Part shown: in pieces, positions 1-7,725 of the stretch
Numbering within the stretch: the first letter of the stretch is position 1
Layout: each line of letters starts with the position of its first letter
Source of the DNA: Woeseiaceae bacterium
Lineage (GTDB): Bacteria > Pseudomonadota > Gammaproteobacteria > Steroidobacterales > Woeseiaceae
Direction: 5' to 3'
NCBI GenBank assembly: GCA_021773135.1
Contig: JAJFKP010000004.1
Span: 1-64,000 of the forward strand
DNA length: 64,000 nucleotides
Made by a program: the position numbers and the translations under genes
Notes under the pieces: model-generated
What the model saw: only the letters and a program-made list of their open reading frames with translations
Databases searched by the model: none
What the model was told of the DNA's origin: nothing

Positions 1-1
1 A

Positions 2-136
2 AGCTTAAAAAACCAGATGGAGGTTCCGGCTGTGAACGATATTCTTGCGGACTTATCTAAGCGTGCAGGTCGTCCGGAGTTTCGTGATCTTGTACGCGAA
101 CTTAGCGAGCGGTTAGAGACGCAGGCGAACGACTGA
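2..136 (+). CDS. C-terminal end of an unidentified protein (partial)
   Basis: An open frame enters from the left edge and ends at a TGA at 134-136, giving 44 visible residues. The visible part is charged and helical looking (DILADLSKRAGRPEFRDLVREL), with no recognisable motif. A GTG at 32 could be an internal start, but the frame is open to the edge, so this is most simply the tail of a longer gene. The first copy of the local intergenic repeat begins directly after its stop, as happens after the next three genes. The family cannot be named from this fragment. Confidence 0.5.
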   Translation, partial: SLKNQMEVPAVNDILADLSKRAGRPEFRDLVRELSERLETQAND

Positions 137-210
137 GCGGCCGCTTCTGGCCGAAACCAGCCACTGGAGTGATAAACTGCCGAGAGGCGGCTATTGACCC
201 ATAGCAGACT
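137..210 (+). repeat. Intergenic repeat, copy A
   Basis: About 74 bases that start right after a stop codon. It shares with copies B and C the blocks GCTTCTGGCCGA, CCAGCC, GTGATAAACTG, GAGAGGC and TTGACCCA in the same order and orientation. The first half contains a small dyad, CTGG, six bases, CCAG. The element looks like two half-units, each an imperfect palindrome of about 23 bases. I do not recognise it as a named element. Confidence 0.7.
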
Positions 211-230
211 ATTGACGGAATACTGACTTC

Positions 231-797
231 GTGGACGCTTTTGAATACATATCTGTATTGACGTCGATCATTATCGGTCTTGGCATGGCTCAACTCCTGC
301 TGGTAGTGAGCCGTATCATTCAGTACCCAAGCAAGGGCCCTCCATATTGGGTTCACATTGGCTGGGTAGTTTACACATTCATATTTACAGTATTTTGGTG
401 GTGGTGGGAATTCAATCTGAGATTGATTGAGACTTGGACATTCGGAATTTATCTACTCGTCATTCTTTACGCGTTTCTGATTTTTCTCTTTTGCGCATTG
501 CTTGCCCCTTCAGACTTATCAGAGCATGGCGACTTTAGGGGCTACTTCTACGCCAAACGTCGATGGATATTTAGTGTTTTTCTGTTGATCCAGGTAGTCG
601 ACATTGGCGATGCGTTAATCAAGGGCGCCGACTACATTCTTGCGATTGGCACCCAATACTACGTTTCACAGATAATTATCGTGGCCTCAGCAGTGACGGC
701 AATCGTCACCCGAAACGAGAGATTTCACTCAACATTTGTAGTCGCGCTGCTTGCTTTTACAGTTATTCAGGGTTTCTTGTTTTACGACACAATTTGA
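231..797 (+). CDS. Polytopic membrane protein of unknown function
   Basis: 188 residues starting at a GTG, very hydrophobic, with about five to six membrane segments (roughly residues 8-28, 40-60, 68-90, 112-130, 138-158 and 165-185). A tryptophan run (FWWWWEF) sits near residue 55. There is no catalytic motif and no signal peptide beyond the first segment. Small membrane proteins opening with a similar stretch (DAFEYISVL..IIIGLGMAQLL) are frequent hypothetical genes in marine bacteria. It lies between repeat copies A and B in the same orientation as the next two genes, so it behaves like one unit of a cassette-like array. Function unknown; coding status is likely from the length and the clean membrane pattern. 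Confidence 0.7.
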   Translation: MDAFEYISVLTSIIIGLGMAQLLLVVSRIIQYPSKGPPYWVHIGWVVYTFIFTVFWWWWEFNLRLIETWTFGIYLLVILYAFLIFLFCALLAPSDLSEHGDFRGYFYAKRRWIFSVFLLIQVVDIGDALIKGADYILAIGTQYYVSQIIIVASAVTAIVTRNERFHSTFVVALLAFTVIQGFLFYDTI

Positions 798-850
798 GGT
801 AGCGCGGTCCAGTGGCAAGTGGATTTGTTTACGACTCAGGCGTGTTACAA

Positions 851-930
851 GTGGCTGCTTCTGGCCGATTCCAGCCGCTCATCAGGTGATAGACTCAGTG
901 GCTGGTATTGACCCAAAGCGGACCCACAGA
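851..930 (+). repeat. Intergenic repeat, copy B
   Basis: Second copy, about 55 bases after the stop of the membrane protein at 797. It carries GCTTCTGGCCGA, TCCAGCCGC, GGTGATAGACT, GGCTGGTATTGACCCA and AAGCGGACC. The CTGG, six bases, CCAG dyad is kept. Its final part, AAGCGGACC followed by CAGAATTTT, is shared with the truncated copy D. Confidence 0.7.
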
Positions 931-976
931 ATTTTCGTCGATGCGCCAATCTTGATGCAATAGTTGCGGTTCAAAT

Positions 977-1495
977 ATGAAAAGTAACAGTAAGAAAGAG
1001 ATTCTTGAGGCAATTGGACTGGTTGCGATTGTCGCCTCCCTAGTTTTCGTTGGATTCCAACTTCAGCAGGATCGAGTTATAGCTCAAGCCCAGCTGACAT
1101 CTGATACTTTTGAAGTCGGAAGATCGATTCAGGAAGACCTTTCAAATCACGATTTAGCTCGCGTATTCGCGAAAATGCTGGAACAACCTGAAGACTTGAC
1201 TTTTGTCGAGAAACTACAGGTCGACAACCTATTCAGGCGCGTTACGGGAGCATACAAGCGGGAATGCTATTTGATGGGCAGGGGCATATTGGCGGAGTGC
1301 GAGGAACTCATCCGCGATACAGCTTGGATTTTTTTTGGAAACAAATATGGCCAGTCGTGGTATCAGCTAAACGGTCTTCAAGGTGATGAGGACGACAAAT
1401 TTTTTCCTATCCCTAATTGGATTGAGGCCGAGATCGAAAGCTACGATCCCAATATCTATCGTCTAAGAGTGCTGGGTAAAAACGTGGCGAATTAG
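977..1495 (+). CDS. Single-pass membrane protein of unknown function
   Basis: 172 residues. A short cytoplasmic N-terminus (KSNSKKEILE) is followed by one membrane helix at about residues 11-29 and a mainly helical soluble domain. The layout EAIGLVAIVASLVFVGFQLQ then Q/A-rich helix recalls a common class of small anchored hypothetical proteins of aquatic bacteria and resembles the N-terminus of the next gene (VIVVIGVFIGIQVANWN). No enzyme motif is visible. Repeat copy C starts at its stop codon. The two neighbouring single-pass proteins may belong to one broad superfamily, but I cannot prove homology by eye. Confidence 0.65.
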   Translation: MKSNSKKEILEAIGLVAIVASLVFVGFQLQQDRVIAQAQLTSDTFEVGRSIQEDLSNHDLARVFAKMLEQPEDLTFVEKLQVDNLFRRVTGAYKRECYLMGRGILAECEELIRDTAWIFFGNKYGQSWYQLNGLQGDEDDKFFPIPNWIEAEIESYDPNIYRLRVLGKNVAN

Positions 1496-1572
1496 CGACC
1501 GCTTCTGGCCGAATCCAGCCGCCCAAGTGATAAACTGTTGAGAGGCTGCTGCTGACCCATTGCGGCCCTTCG
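1495..1572 (+). repeat. Intergenic repeat, copy C
   Basis: Third copy, starting at the stop codon of the gene ending at 1495. It is the copy closest to A: GCTTCTGGCCGAATCCAGCC, then AGTGATAAACTG, TGAGAGGC, TGCTGACCCAT and GCGGCC. After it comes about 110 bases of unrecognised GC-rich sequence up to the next gene. Confidence 0.7.
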
Positions 1573-1683
1573 TTCAGCGGCGAGTTGGGGTCGGGAGTTG
1601 CCGTTGAAGCTCGTCGCGGTAGGCGGCGATTGAGACCCAAGGCGGCTGTAGTCAACTCCACCATTCTATGACTGGGAATCTAT

Positions 1684-2460
1684 ATGCTTTTACGCCGTGT
1701 TATTGAGCACGTTAGGAATCAGAATTGGTTTGCTGTTGGTGTTGACTTTGTCATCGTCGTTATTGGTGTCTTCATCGGTATTCAGGTTGCCAACTGGAAC
1801 GACGCTCGCGTTGAGCGAGAATCGGAAACCAAGTATCTGCTGGCACTTGAGCAGGATATGAGAGAGTCAATTGCAGAGGTTGATGATGTGGTTCAGCAAC
1901 TCCGCATGCATGACCAATCACGGCAATCGCTCTATGAATACAGTCTGAGGGAGAATCAGGAACTTGAGTCGTCGGAAGTCTCTAGACTGATTCATAATGG
2001 CGTATGGTCATTTGCTTCCGTAGAGCTTCGGGTAACCACGTTTGACACGCTCAGAAATTCAGGTCGGTTGGGAGTGTTGACGGATGAAGACTTAGTAGTT
2101 GCGCTCCAAGATCTTGCCGCACTTATCGAGGAGGCAGAGTTTGAGGAAAAATTCGAGATGCATACGCTCGAACGGTTTACCGACCCTTTTCTTTATGACC
2201 ACGTAAACATGGCGGTCGTACTTACGACCCCAAGTTTGGTTACGGGCAATTCCTATGTGCCCTGGCTCAAGGCCGATTCAAGCCCTGCGGTCATGTCAAC
2301 GATACTAAAAACTCAGCAATTTCGAAACGGCCTCATATTTCGTTCTGGTTCTTCGAACGAGCGCATCGACTCACTTCTACAAATTCGTGAAAAGTGCGTT
2401 GGAATTATCGAACGAATCCTAGCGCATCGGAAAGACTTGGGCGTTCAGAAAGGCAATTGA
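1684..2460 (+). CDS. DUF6090-like membrane-anchored protein
   Basis: 258 residues. After a basic N-terminus comes one membrane helix at about residues 17-36, ending in the conserved-looking GIQVANWNDAR. A long charged, helical domain (about 40-250) follows. This is the pattern I associate with DUF6090-type proteins (helix, then IxxQxNNWN, then a coiled-coil-like region). The function of that family is unknown to me. It is the third small gene in the same direction and again has a repeat copy after it (copy D, truncated). The ATG at 1684 gives the expected short cytoplasmic tail. Confidence 0.7.
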   Translation: MLLRRVIEHVRNQNWFAVGVDFVIVVIGVFIGIQVANWNDARVERESETKYLLALEQDMRESIAEVDDVVQQLRMHDQSRQSLYEYSLRENQELESSEVSRLIHNGVWSFASVELRVTTFDTLRNSGRLGVLTDEDLVVALQDLAALIEEAEFEEKFEMHTLERFTDPFLYDHVNMAVVLTTPSLVTGNSYVPWLKADSSPAVMSTILKTQQFRNGLIFRSGSSNERIDSLLQIREKCVGIIERILAHRKDLGVQKGN

Positions 2461-2511
2461 CAATAATCTTAATTGCTCCAATGGCCACTCCTGACTCCAA
2501 TGCCACTCCCG

Positions 2512-2548
2512 AGCGTCTGCTTCTGGCCGAAAGCGGACCGTCAGAATT
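2512..2548 (+). repeat. Intergenic repeat, truncated copy D
   Basis: A short version: GTCTGCTTCTGGCCGA joined directly to AAGCGGACC and CAGAATTT-like sequence. It is as if the middle of copies A-C were missing, or as if it were a single half-unit. This supports a two-half-unit structure for the full element. Confidence 0.55.
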
Positions 2549-2565
2549 TCCCAAATCTTTGATTT

Positions 2566-2596
2566 GAACGGCTGGTTTCGAGAAACGCGGCCGTTC
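2566..2596. repeat. Long inverted repeat between the array and glmS
   Basis: GAACGGC (2566-2572) pairs with GCCGTTC (2590-2596), and inside it GTTTC (2575-2579) pairs with GAAAC (2582-2586) around a two-base loop. No T-run follows on either strand, so it is not a standard terminator. The rest of the 308-base gap 2461-2768 holds only repeat copy D and no gene I can support. Confidence 0.6.
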
Positions 2597-2768
2597 AACA
2601 CGAGCGGCAAGTTTTGGGCGTGAAGTCGATATCCTGAGCGGCAAGTACTGGCCGATTCTTTCCTCTGCCGGCACATGGTTGATATCAGAAATCAACGCTA
2701 GCTAACACCTCTTAACGCTAACCAACAACTTTTTTCGCCATAGACAACCGAGTGACCCAGAACCGCAC

Positions 2769-4601
2769 CTACTCTACGGTAACGGACTTCGCCAGGTTGC
2801 GCGGCTGGTCAACGTCCGTACCCTTGAGCACCGCCACGTGATAGGCCAGCAGCTGCAGTGGAACGGTATAGACAATCGGTGCGATGAGCCGGTCCGCGTG
2901 CGGCATGGAAATTACCTTCATGCCTTCTTCGCTTTCGATGCCGGTTGCATCGTCAGCAAACACGTACAGCTGGCCACCTCTTGCTCTAACCACCTGCATG
3001 TTGGATTTCAGCTTGTCGAGCAGCTCGTTGTTCGGAGCAACAACGACAACCGGCATCTCGTTGTCGATCAATGCCAGGGGGCCATGTTTCAACTCACCGG
3101 CGGCATAGGCCTCAGCGTGAATGTAGGAAATCTCTTTTAGCTTGAGAGCGCCCTCCATCGCGATCGGCCACATCGGGCCCCGACCGAGAAACAGCGTGTG
3201 GTTCTTGTCAGCGAAGTCCTTTGCCAACTCCTTTAACTGGTCGTTCATTTTCAGCGCAAGATCTGAGGCTGCGGCGGCATGCGTCAGATTGGCAACAAAC
3301 TCTTTTTCTCTTGCAACAGAAAGGCCACGATGCTTTGCCATCATCAGGGTGACCAGGAGTATCGACAACAGCTGCGTAGTAAAAGCCTTGGTGCTGGCAA
3401 CGCCGATTTCCGGACCTGCCTGCGTCATCATGACGAGATCGGATTCCCGCACCATGGAGCTGTGTGCGCTGTTACAGATTGTCAGCGTGCCGAGGTAGCC
3501 AAGCTCCGTTGCCATACGCAGGGCTTCGAGCGTATCTGCCGTTTCCCCGGATTGCGACAAAGTTACGAACAGCGTGTTCGGCGGCACGACAACGTGGCGG
3601 TAGCGATACTCACTGGCAATCTCGACCTGGCATGGCACGCCGGTCAGCGACTCGATCCAGTATTTGCCGACACAACCTGCATGGTAGCTGGTGCCGCAGG
3701 CAACGATGTGAATGTTCTCCACCTTGTCGAGCAGCTGCTCGGCTTTAGGCCCCAGCGATTCGGGCAAGACGCGCTGATTTGAGACGCGTCCATACAATGT
3801 ATCGGCCAGCGCGCTGGGCTGTTCGAAAATTTCCTTCAGCATGAAGTGGTCGTAGGGCGCTTTCTCAGCAGACGCGCTGTCCCATTCTGTCTCGTGCACT
3901 TCGCGGGTAACGTCGTTGCCCTCGGTGTCGACGATACGCACACCGTCGCGACGAATTTCGGCGAGGTCGCCCTGCTCCAGGTAGATGAAGCGCTGTGTAA
4001 CCGGCAACAGTGCCGGTATGCCACTGGCAACAAAATTCTCGTCGTCACCAAGCCCGATAACCAGCGGGCTCGCGACACGGCTCACGACAATTCGATGCGG
4101 ATCGTCCGCATCGATGACAAGCAGCGCGTAAGCGCCTTCAAATCGTTTCACCGCTTCACCAACGGCCGCAACGAGGTCCATGCCCTGTTGCACATAGTCG
4201 TAGATAAGATGCGCCGCCACTTCGGTATCGGTTTCCGAATCGAAGGCATAGCCTTTTTGCAGCATTTCGTCCTTGATCGGCTGAAAATTTTCGATGATGC
4301 CGTTGTGAATGACGGCTATCCGGCCGCCTGACAGGTGCGGATGCGCGTTCGACTCCGTCACACCGCCGTGTGTTGCCCAGCGCGTATGCGCAACACCGAT
4401 CTGTCCGTCCAGTGGCTGCTGTTCAAGCTTTTCTTCGAGTTTTGCGACCTTGCCAACCGTGCGCGCCAGGCCAAGCTTCTGGTTAGCATCGACGACGGCG
4501 ACGCCGGCGGAGTCATAGCCACGATATTCGAGACGTCTCAGTCCTTCTATCAGTACGGGGACAATATTGCGTCCGGCGACCGCGCCGACAATTCCACACA
4601 T
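2769..4601 (-). CDS. glmS: Glutamine--fructose-6-phosphate aminotransferase (isomerizing)
   Basis: 610 residues, full length. It makes glucosamine-6-phosphate from fructose-6-phosphate and glutamine, the first step towards UDP-GlcNAc for peptidoglycan and LPS, in the cytoplasm. The N-terminal glutaminase domain starts with the nucleophile Cys2 (MCGIVG) and contains THGG and a GNG-like ENAHPH/HNGI region. Two SIS sugar-isomerase domains follow (CGTSYH near residue 300, SQSGET near 350). The C-terminus LAKSVTVE carries the conserved lysine. A GGAG Shine-Dalgarno lies about 9 bases before the ATG. It follows glmU on the same strand with a gap of about 150 bases, a common pairing of the two enzymes. 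Confidence 0.98.
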   Translation of the reverse strand: MCGIVGAVAGRNIVPVLIEGLRRLEYRGYDSAGVAVVDANQKLGLARTVGKVAKLEEKLEQQPLDGQIGVAHTRWATHGGVTESNAHPHLSGGRIAVIHNGIIENFQPIKDEMLQKGYAFDSETDTEVAAHLIYDYVQQGMDLVAAVGEAVKRFEGAYALLVIDADDPHRIVVSRVASPLVIGLGDDENFVASGIPALLPVTQRFIYLEQGDLAEIRRDGVRIVDTEGNDVTREVHETEWDSASAEKAPYDHFMLKEIFEQPSALADTLYGRVSNQRVLPESLGPKAEQLLDKVENIHIVACGTSYHAGCVGKYWIESLTGVPCQVEIASEYRYRHVVVPPNTLFVTLSQSGETADTLEALRMATELGYLGTLTICNSAHSSMVRESDLVMMTQAGPEIGVASTKAFTTQLLSILLVTLMMAKHRGLSVAREKEFVANLTHAAAASDLALKMNDQLKELAKDFADKNHTLFLGRGPMWPIAMEGALKLKEISYIHAEAYAAGELKHGPLALIDNEMPVVVVAPNNELLDKLKSNMQVVRARGGQLYVFADDATGIESEEGMKVISMPHADRLIAPIVYTVPLQLLAYHVAVLKGTDVDQPRNLAKSVTVE

Positions 4602-4750
4602 TCAGTTCTTCTCCGTTGTTCCCGCTGGCAAGCCGGCTGGCAATTGTCGCAGCTTTTGGCGACAGGCAGAGTGGCTGGGTTCGCAGTGGTAAGCATGAGC
4701 CCGGTCACACTTTGATCATCGACGACGTAAATTACTGTTTTAAAAGAATT

Positions 4751-6112
4751 CTACTGCTTTTTCCGGGGTGCTTTCCAGCCTGGTATGGTGGTTTGTTTGG
4801 CCCGCTCCAGCGTGAGTGCGCCTGCCGGAGCCGACTTTGAAATCGTTGATCCGGCGCCGATCGTGGCACCTGCGCCTATCTCGACCGGCGCCACCAGTTC
4901 GACACCGGAACCGATGAAGGCATTGTCACCGATTATCGTCAGGTGTTTGTTGGCACCGTCGTAGTTGCAGGTGATCGTGCCCGCCCCGATATTTACGCCG
5001 CTGCCTATGCGGGCATCTCCAACATAGGTGAGGTGATTCACTTTGCTGCCATCGGCAACTGTGCTTTTCTTGATCTCTACAAAGTTGCCAACCTTTACAT
5101 TGTTCGCAAGCTCGGCGCCTGGACGCAGCCGGGAAAAAGGCCCGATCTCACAATTGCTGCCGGTCTTCGAACTCTCGATGTGACAGTTTGAATGAATAGT
5201 TGTGCCTGCACCGATGTGACTGTCACGAATCAGGTTGTTGGATTCAATGGTCGCGTTGTCACCCAGAGATACGGCGCCTTCAAATATGGCGTTAGCATCA
5301 ATATACACGTCCTGCCCGCAGGTCAGCACGCCGCGGATGTCTACCCGCTCCGGATCGGCAAAACTGACGCCTTGTTCCATCAGTTCGTCTACCAGGCGGC
5401 GTTGTAACGCCCGTTCGGCTTCGGCCAGCTGCTTCCTGTCGTTGATACCCATGATTTCCACCTGGCTTTGCGCCTTTACGCCGTGAACGACCGTGCCGTC
5501 TTCGACCGCCATGCCCAATACATCGGTCAGGTAATATTCTCCCTGGCTGTTGTCACTCTTCAACCGACCGAGCCATTCTTTTAATTTCTTAGCTGGCGCA
5601 CACATAACGCCTGTGTTGATTTCCACAATCGCTTTTTCTTCATCTGTCGCATCTCGTTCTTCAACGTTGCGCAGAACTGCGCCGTTTTTGCGGATTATGC
5701 GTCCGTAGCCAAACGGGTTATCCAGGTCGACGGTCAGCACGCCCACCTCGTCCGGACCGCAGCTGTCCAGCAAAGCTGCAAGTGTCTCCGGCCGAAGCAG
5801 GGGCACATCGCCGAACAGGATCAAAACGCGATGCGCATCGGGCGTGTCGGGCATCGCCTGCTGCACGGCGTGGCCGGTGCCGAGCTGCTCTTCCTGCAGT
5901 GCCCAACGCAGGCTTTCCGCCGCCAGTTCCGCCCTGACCTCGTCGCCGCCATGACCATAGACGACGCAGATATCGCTGGCGCCTACGTGCCGCGAATAAT
6001 CGATAACATGCTGCAGGAGCGGGCGTCCGGCCAGGGGTTGCATTACCTTGGGCCGGCTCGACTTCATGCGTGTGCCGGCGCCCGCGGCGAGAATGACGAT
6101 ACTGATTTCCAA
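4751..6112 (-). CDS. glmU: Bifunctional N-acetylglucosamine-1-phosphate uridyltransferase / glucosamine-1-phosphate acetyltransferase
   Basis: About 453 residues. The N-terminal nucleotidyltransferase domain shows LAAGAGTRM..RPKV, FGDVPL and YGRI. The C-terminal left-handed beta-helix (from about residue 250) with hexapeptide repeats is the acetyltransferase. It makes UDP-GlcNAc. Start choice: a longer frame opens at a TTG at 6130, but that codon overlaps a strong AGGAGG (6122-6127). The next TTG at 6112 lies 9 bases downstream of AGGAGG and gives LEISIVILAAG, matching the usual N-terminus and length (456 in E. coli). glmS follows about 150 bases downstream. Confidence 0.96.
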   Translation of the reverse strand: MEISIVILAAGAGTRMKSSRPKVMQPLAGRPLLQHVIDYSRHVGASDICVVYGHGGDEVRAELAAESLRWALQEEQLGTGHAVQQAMPDTPDAHRVLILFGDVPLLRPETLAALLDSCGPDEVGVLTVDLDNPFGYGRIIRKNGAVLRNVEERDATDEEKAIVEINTGVMCAPAKKLKEWLGRLKSDNSQGEYYLTDVLGMAVEDGTVVHGVKAQSQVEIMGINDRKQLAEAERALQRRLVDELMEQGVSFADPERVDIRGVLTCGQDVYIDANAIFEGAVSLGDNATIESNNLIRDSHIGAGTTIHSNCHIESSKTGSNCEIGPFSRLRPGAELANNVKVGNFVEIKKSTVADGSKVNHLTYVGDARIGSGVNIGAGTITCNYDGANKHLTIIGDNAFIGSGVELVAPVEIGAGATIGAGSTISKSAPAGALTLERAKQTTIPGWKAPRKKQ

Positions 6113-6264
6113 GGCGTGGGGCCTCCTCAAATTCTGCGCGCATGATACCGTATGTAGCTCGTTGATTCGTATGAAAAAGGCCAGGAAACGAGAAACACTT
6201 CAGGGCTAGTTCATCGTAATTTTCGTAAGCTTTACGTTCTCGTCGCTGTCAGCAGGGAGTGTGT

Positions 6265-6786
6265 GTGCCAAAAACCTTGTTATTCGTGTTGCTCACGGCG
6301 CTTGCCGCCTGTAACAGCGAAATCTATGTAATTGACGGGGTGACGGACGGCGACACGTTCTATCTCGCGGAGCGAGCGCTGGCAGACGATGACCCGGTAT
6401 TACAGAGCTGGGTTAGTTACAGCCTGGCAAAAAGCACCTGCCAACTACAAATCGGCGGTGCGAATCCTGCACGTGCCAGCTCCTATGAGTGTGAGTTCAC
6501 CGCGCGCCGATTGCTGGTTGACTCCTGGCGTGAAAAAAAGGCGCTGCGCCAGGATGCTGAAGACCGGTATTTGGACCAGCTGGCCGAGATTCGTGAGGCC
6601 GGCTTCCTTGGCGAGTATGTTGTGCATCATTTCGGCAAGAAAAGCTGGCACATTCCCGGCGAAATAAATACCCGGGCGTATCGTCGCTGGCAGCGACAGC
6701 ACCTCGGTCGACACAGGGTGGAGACCCGCATCGTTGGTTCGTGGAACTATGCGCGCAACGTGCGACCGCTGCAGAGGGCTCTTTGA
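6265..6786 (+). CDS. Putative lipoprotein of unknown function
   Basis: About 173 residues. A hydrophobic leader LLFVLLTALAAC ends in a lipobox cysteine, so it is probably a lipoprotein. Near the mature N-terminus is VTDGDTFYL, reminiscent of the first motif of staphylococcal-nuclease-like proteins. The rest (a helical charged region, then GKKSWHIPGEINTRAYRRWQRQ) does not match that family clearly. A GTG at 6259 overlaps AGGGAG (6254-6259); the GTG at 6265 sits 5 bases after it and is the better start. It is divergent from glmU and followed by a secreted metallo-hydrolase 62 bases downstream. Function not assigned. Confidence 0.65.
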   Translation: MPKTLLFVLLTALAACNSEIYVIDGVTDGDTFYLAERALADDDPVLQSWVSYSLAKSTCQLQIGGANPARASSYECEFTARRLLVDSWREKKALRQDAEDRYLDQLAEIREAGFLGEYVVHHFGKKSWHIPGEINTRAYRRWQRQHLGRHRVETRIVGSWNYARNVRPLQRAL

Positions 6787-6848
6787 TTTATTGCAAAAAC
6801 CCGGCGGATGATAAAAGATCGGTCAGGATTCACCGTCGCGGTATCGCC

Positions 6849-7676
6849 ATGAAAAAATCAATCTTGTCATTACTCATCATCATCGTTTGTGGCACCACGC
6901 ATGCACAATCGAATTCCAGAATTCAGTACCTGGCCAACGAAGGCGTCATGGTCACGCATGAGCAGACGAAAATATTGATTGATCCATTGTTTGACAACGG
7001 CTTCGGGCGATACCAGATGGTGCCGGAGGAAGTTCGTGCAGCGATATTTGCCGGCGATGCCCCGTTCGACGGCGTTGACGCGGTCTTCGTCAGTCATTTT
7101 CACGGCGACCATTTTTCTGCAGAAGATATGTTGCGCCTGTTACGCGCGCAGACCGGCACTCGTCTGTATGCGCCTGCACAGGCCGTCGCGGCACTGCGTG
7201 AAATCTCAGGTGCCGATGACGCGCCGGTATTCGACCGTGTGACCGGACTGGACTTGGGTTATGGCGAGCAGCCGGTCAGGATCGATACCGAAAACCTGCT
7301 GGTCGAGGCGGTTCACATTCCCCACTCGGGCTGGCCGACGGCCAGAACGGACGTGCAGAACCTGGCGTTTCGCATTACCCTGAACAACAACAGTACCGTA
7401 CTACACATGGGCGACGCGGATGCGCGCATCGTGCATTTCGCAGCCGATGAGCAATACTGGGAAGAGAGGCCTATCGACTTGGCACTGCCGCCTTACTGGT
7501 TTTTTGCCTCCGATGACGGTGTCGAGATTCTTGAAGATCGTATGGACGTTCGTCACGCGATAGGCATACATGTCCCGGACAGTTTTTCCAACCAGGCTAA
7601 CGTTCCCGACGAACTGGTGGGCGTTGATCTGTTTACGCTGCCCGGAGAAGGGCGACGATTCGAAGGGTCGCAGTAA
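6849..7676 (+). CDS. Secreted metallo-beta-lactamase-fold hydrolase
   Basis: 275 residues from the ATG at 6849. I prefer it over the longer frame because it starts with a clean signal peptide (KKSILSLLIIIVCGTTHAQ, cleavage near residue 20). The metal-binding motif HFHGDH is at residues 83-88, a further histidine lies in VHIPHSGW, and an aspartate in HMGDADAR. The family is the UlaG/YcbL-like MBL fold; substrates vary and none can be named. The export signal implies a periplasmic role. It ends about 50 bases before the convergent amidohydrolase, and may be co-transcribed with the lipoprotein upstream. Confidence 0.85.
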   Translation: MKKSILSLLIIIVCGTTHAQSNSRIQYLANEGVMVTHEQTKILIDPLFDNGFGRYQMVPEEVRAAIFAGDAPFDGVDAVFVSHFHGDHFSAEDMLRLLRAQTGTRLYAPAQAVAALREISGADDAPVFDRVTGLDLGYGEQPVRIDTENLLVEAVHIPHSGWPTARTDVQNLAFRITLNNNSTVLHMGDADARIVHFAADEQYWEERPIDLALPPYWFFASDDGVEILEDRMDVRHAIGIHVPDSFSNQANVPDELVGVDLFTLPGEGRRFEGSQ

Positions 7677-7725
7677 GCTTTTCAGCGATCCGAATATTTC
7701 TGTTCTACTAATCTGGCTCTTCTGA

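Noticed and set aside
1-6. Window begins with a HindIII site (AAGCTT), as a clone end would
   Set aside because: One 6-base match can be chance and says nothing about biology.
137-1572. Interpretation of the repeats as integron attC sites
   Set aside because: No GTTRRRY/RYYYAAC core sites and no integrase in the window; kept only as a cassette-like pattern.
6265-6786. Staphylococcal-nuclease-type enzyme based on VTDGDTFYL
   Set aside because: Only the first motif fits; the downstream catalytic arginines and glutamate of the family cannot be placed.
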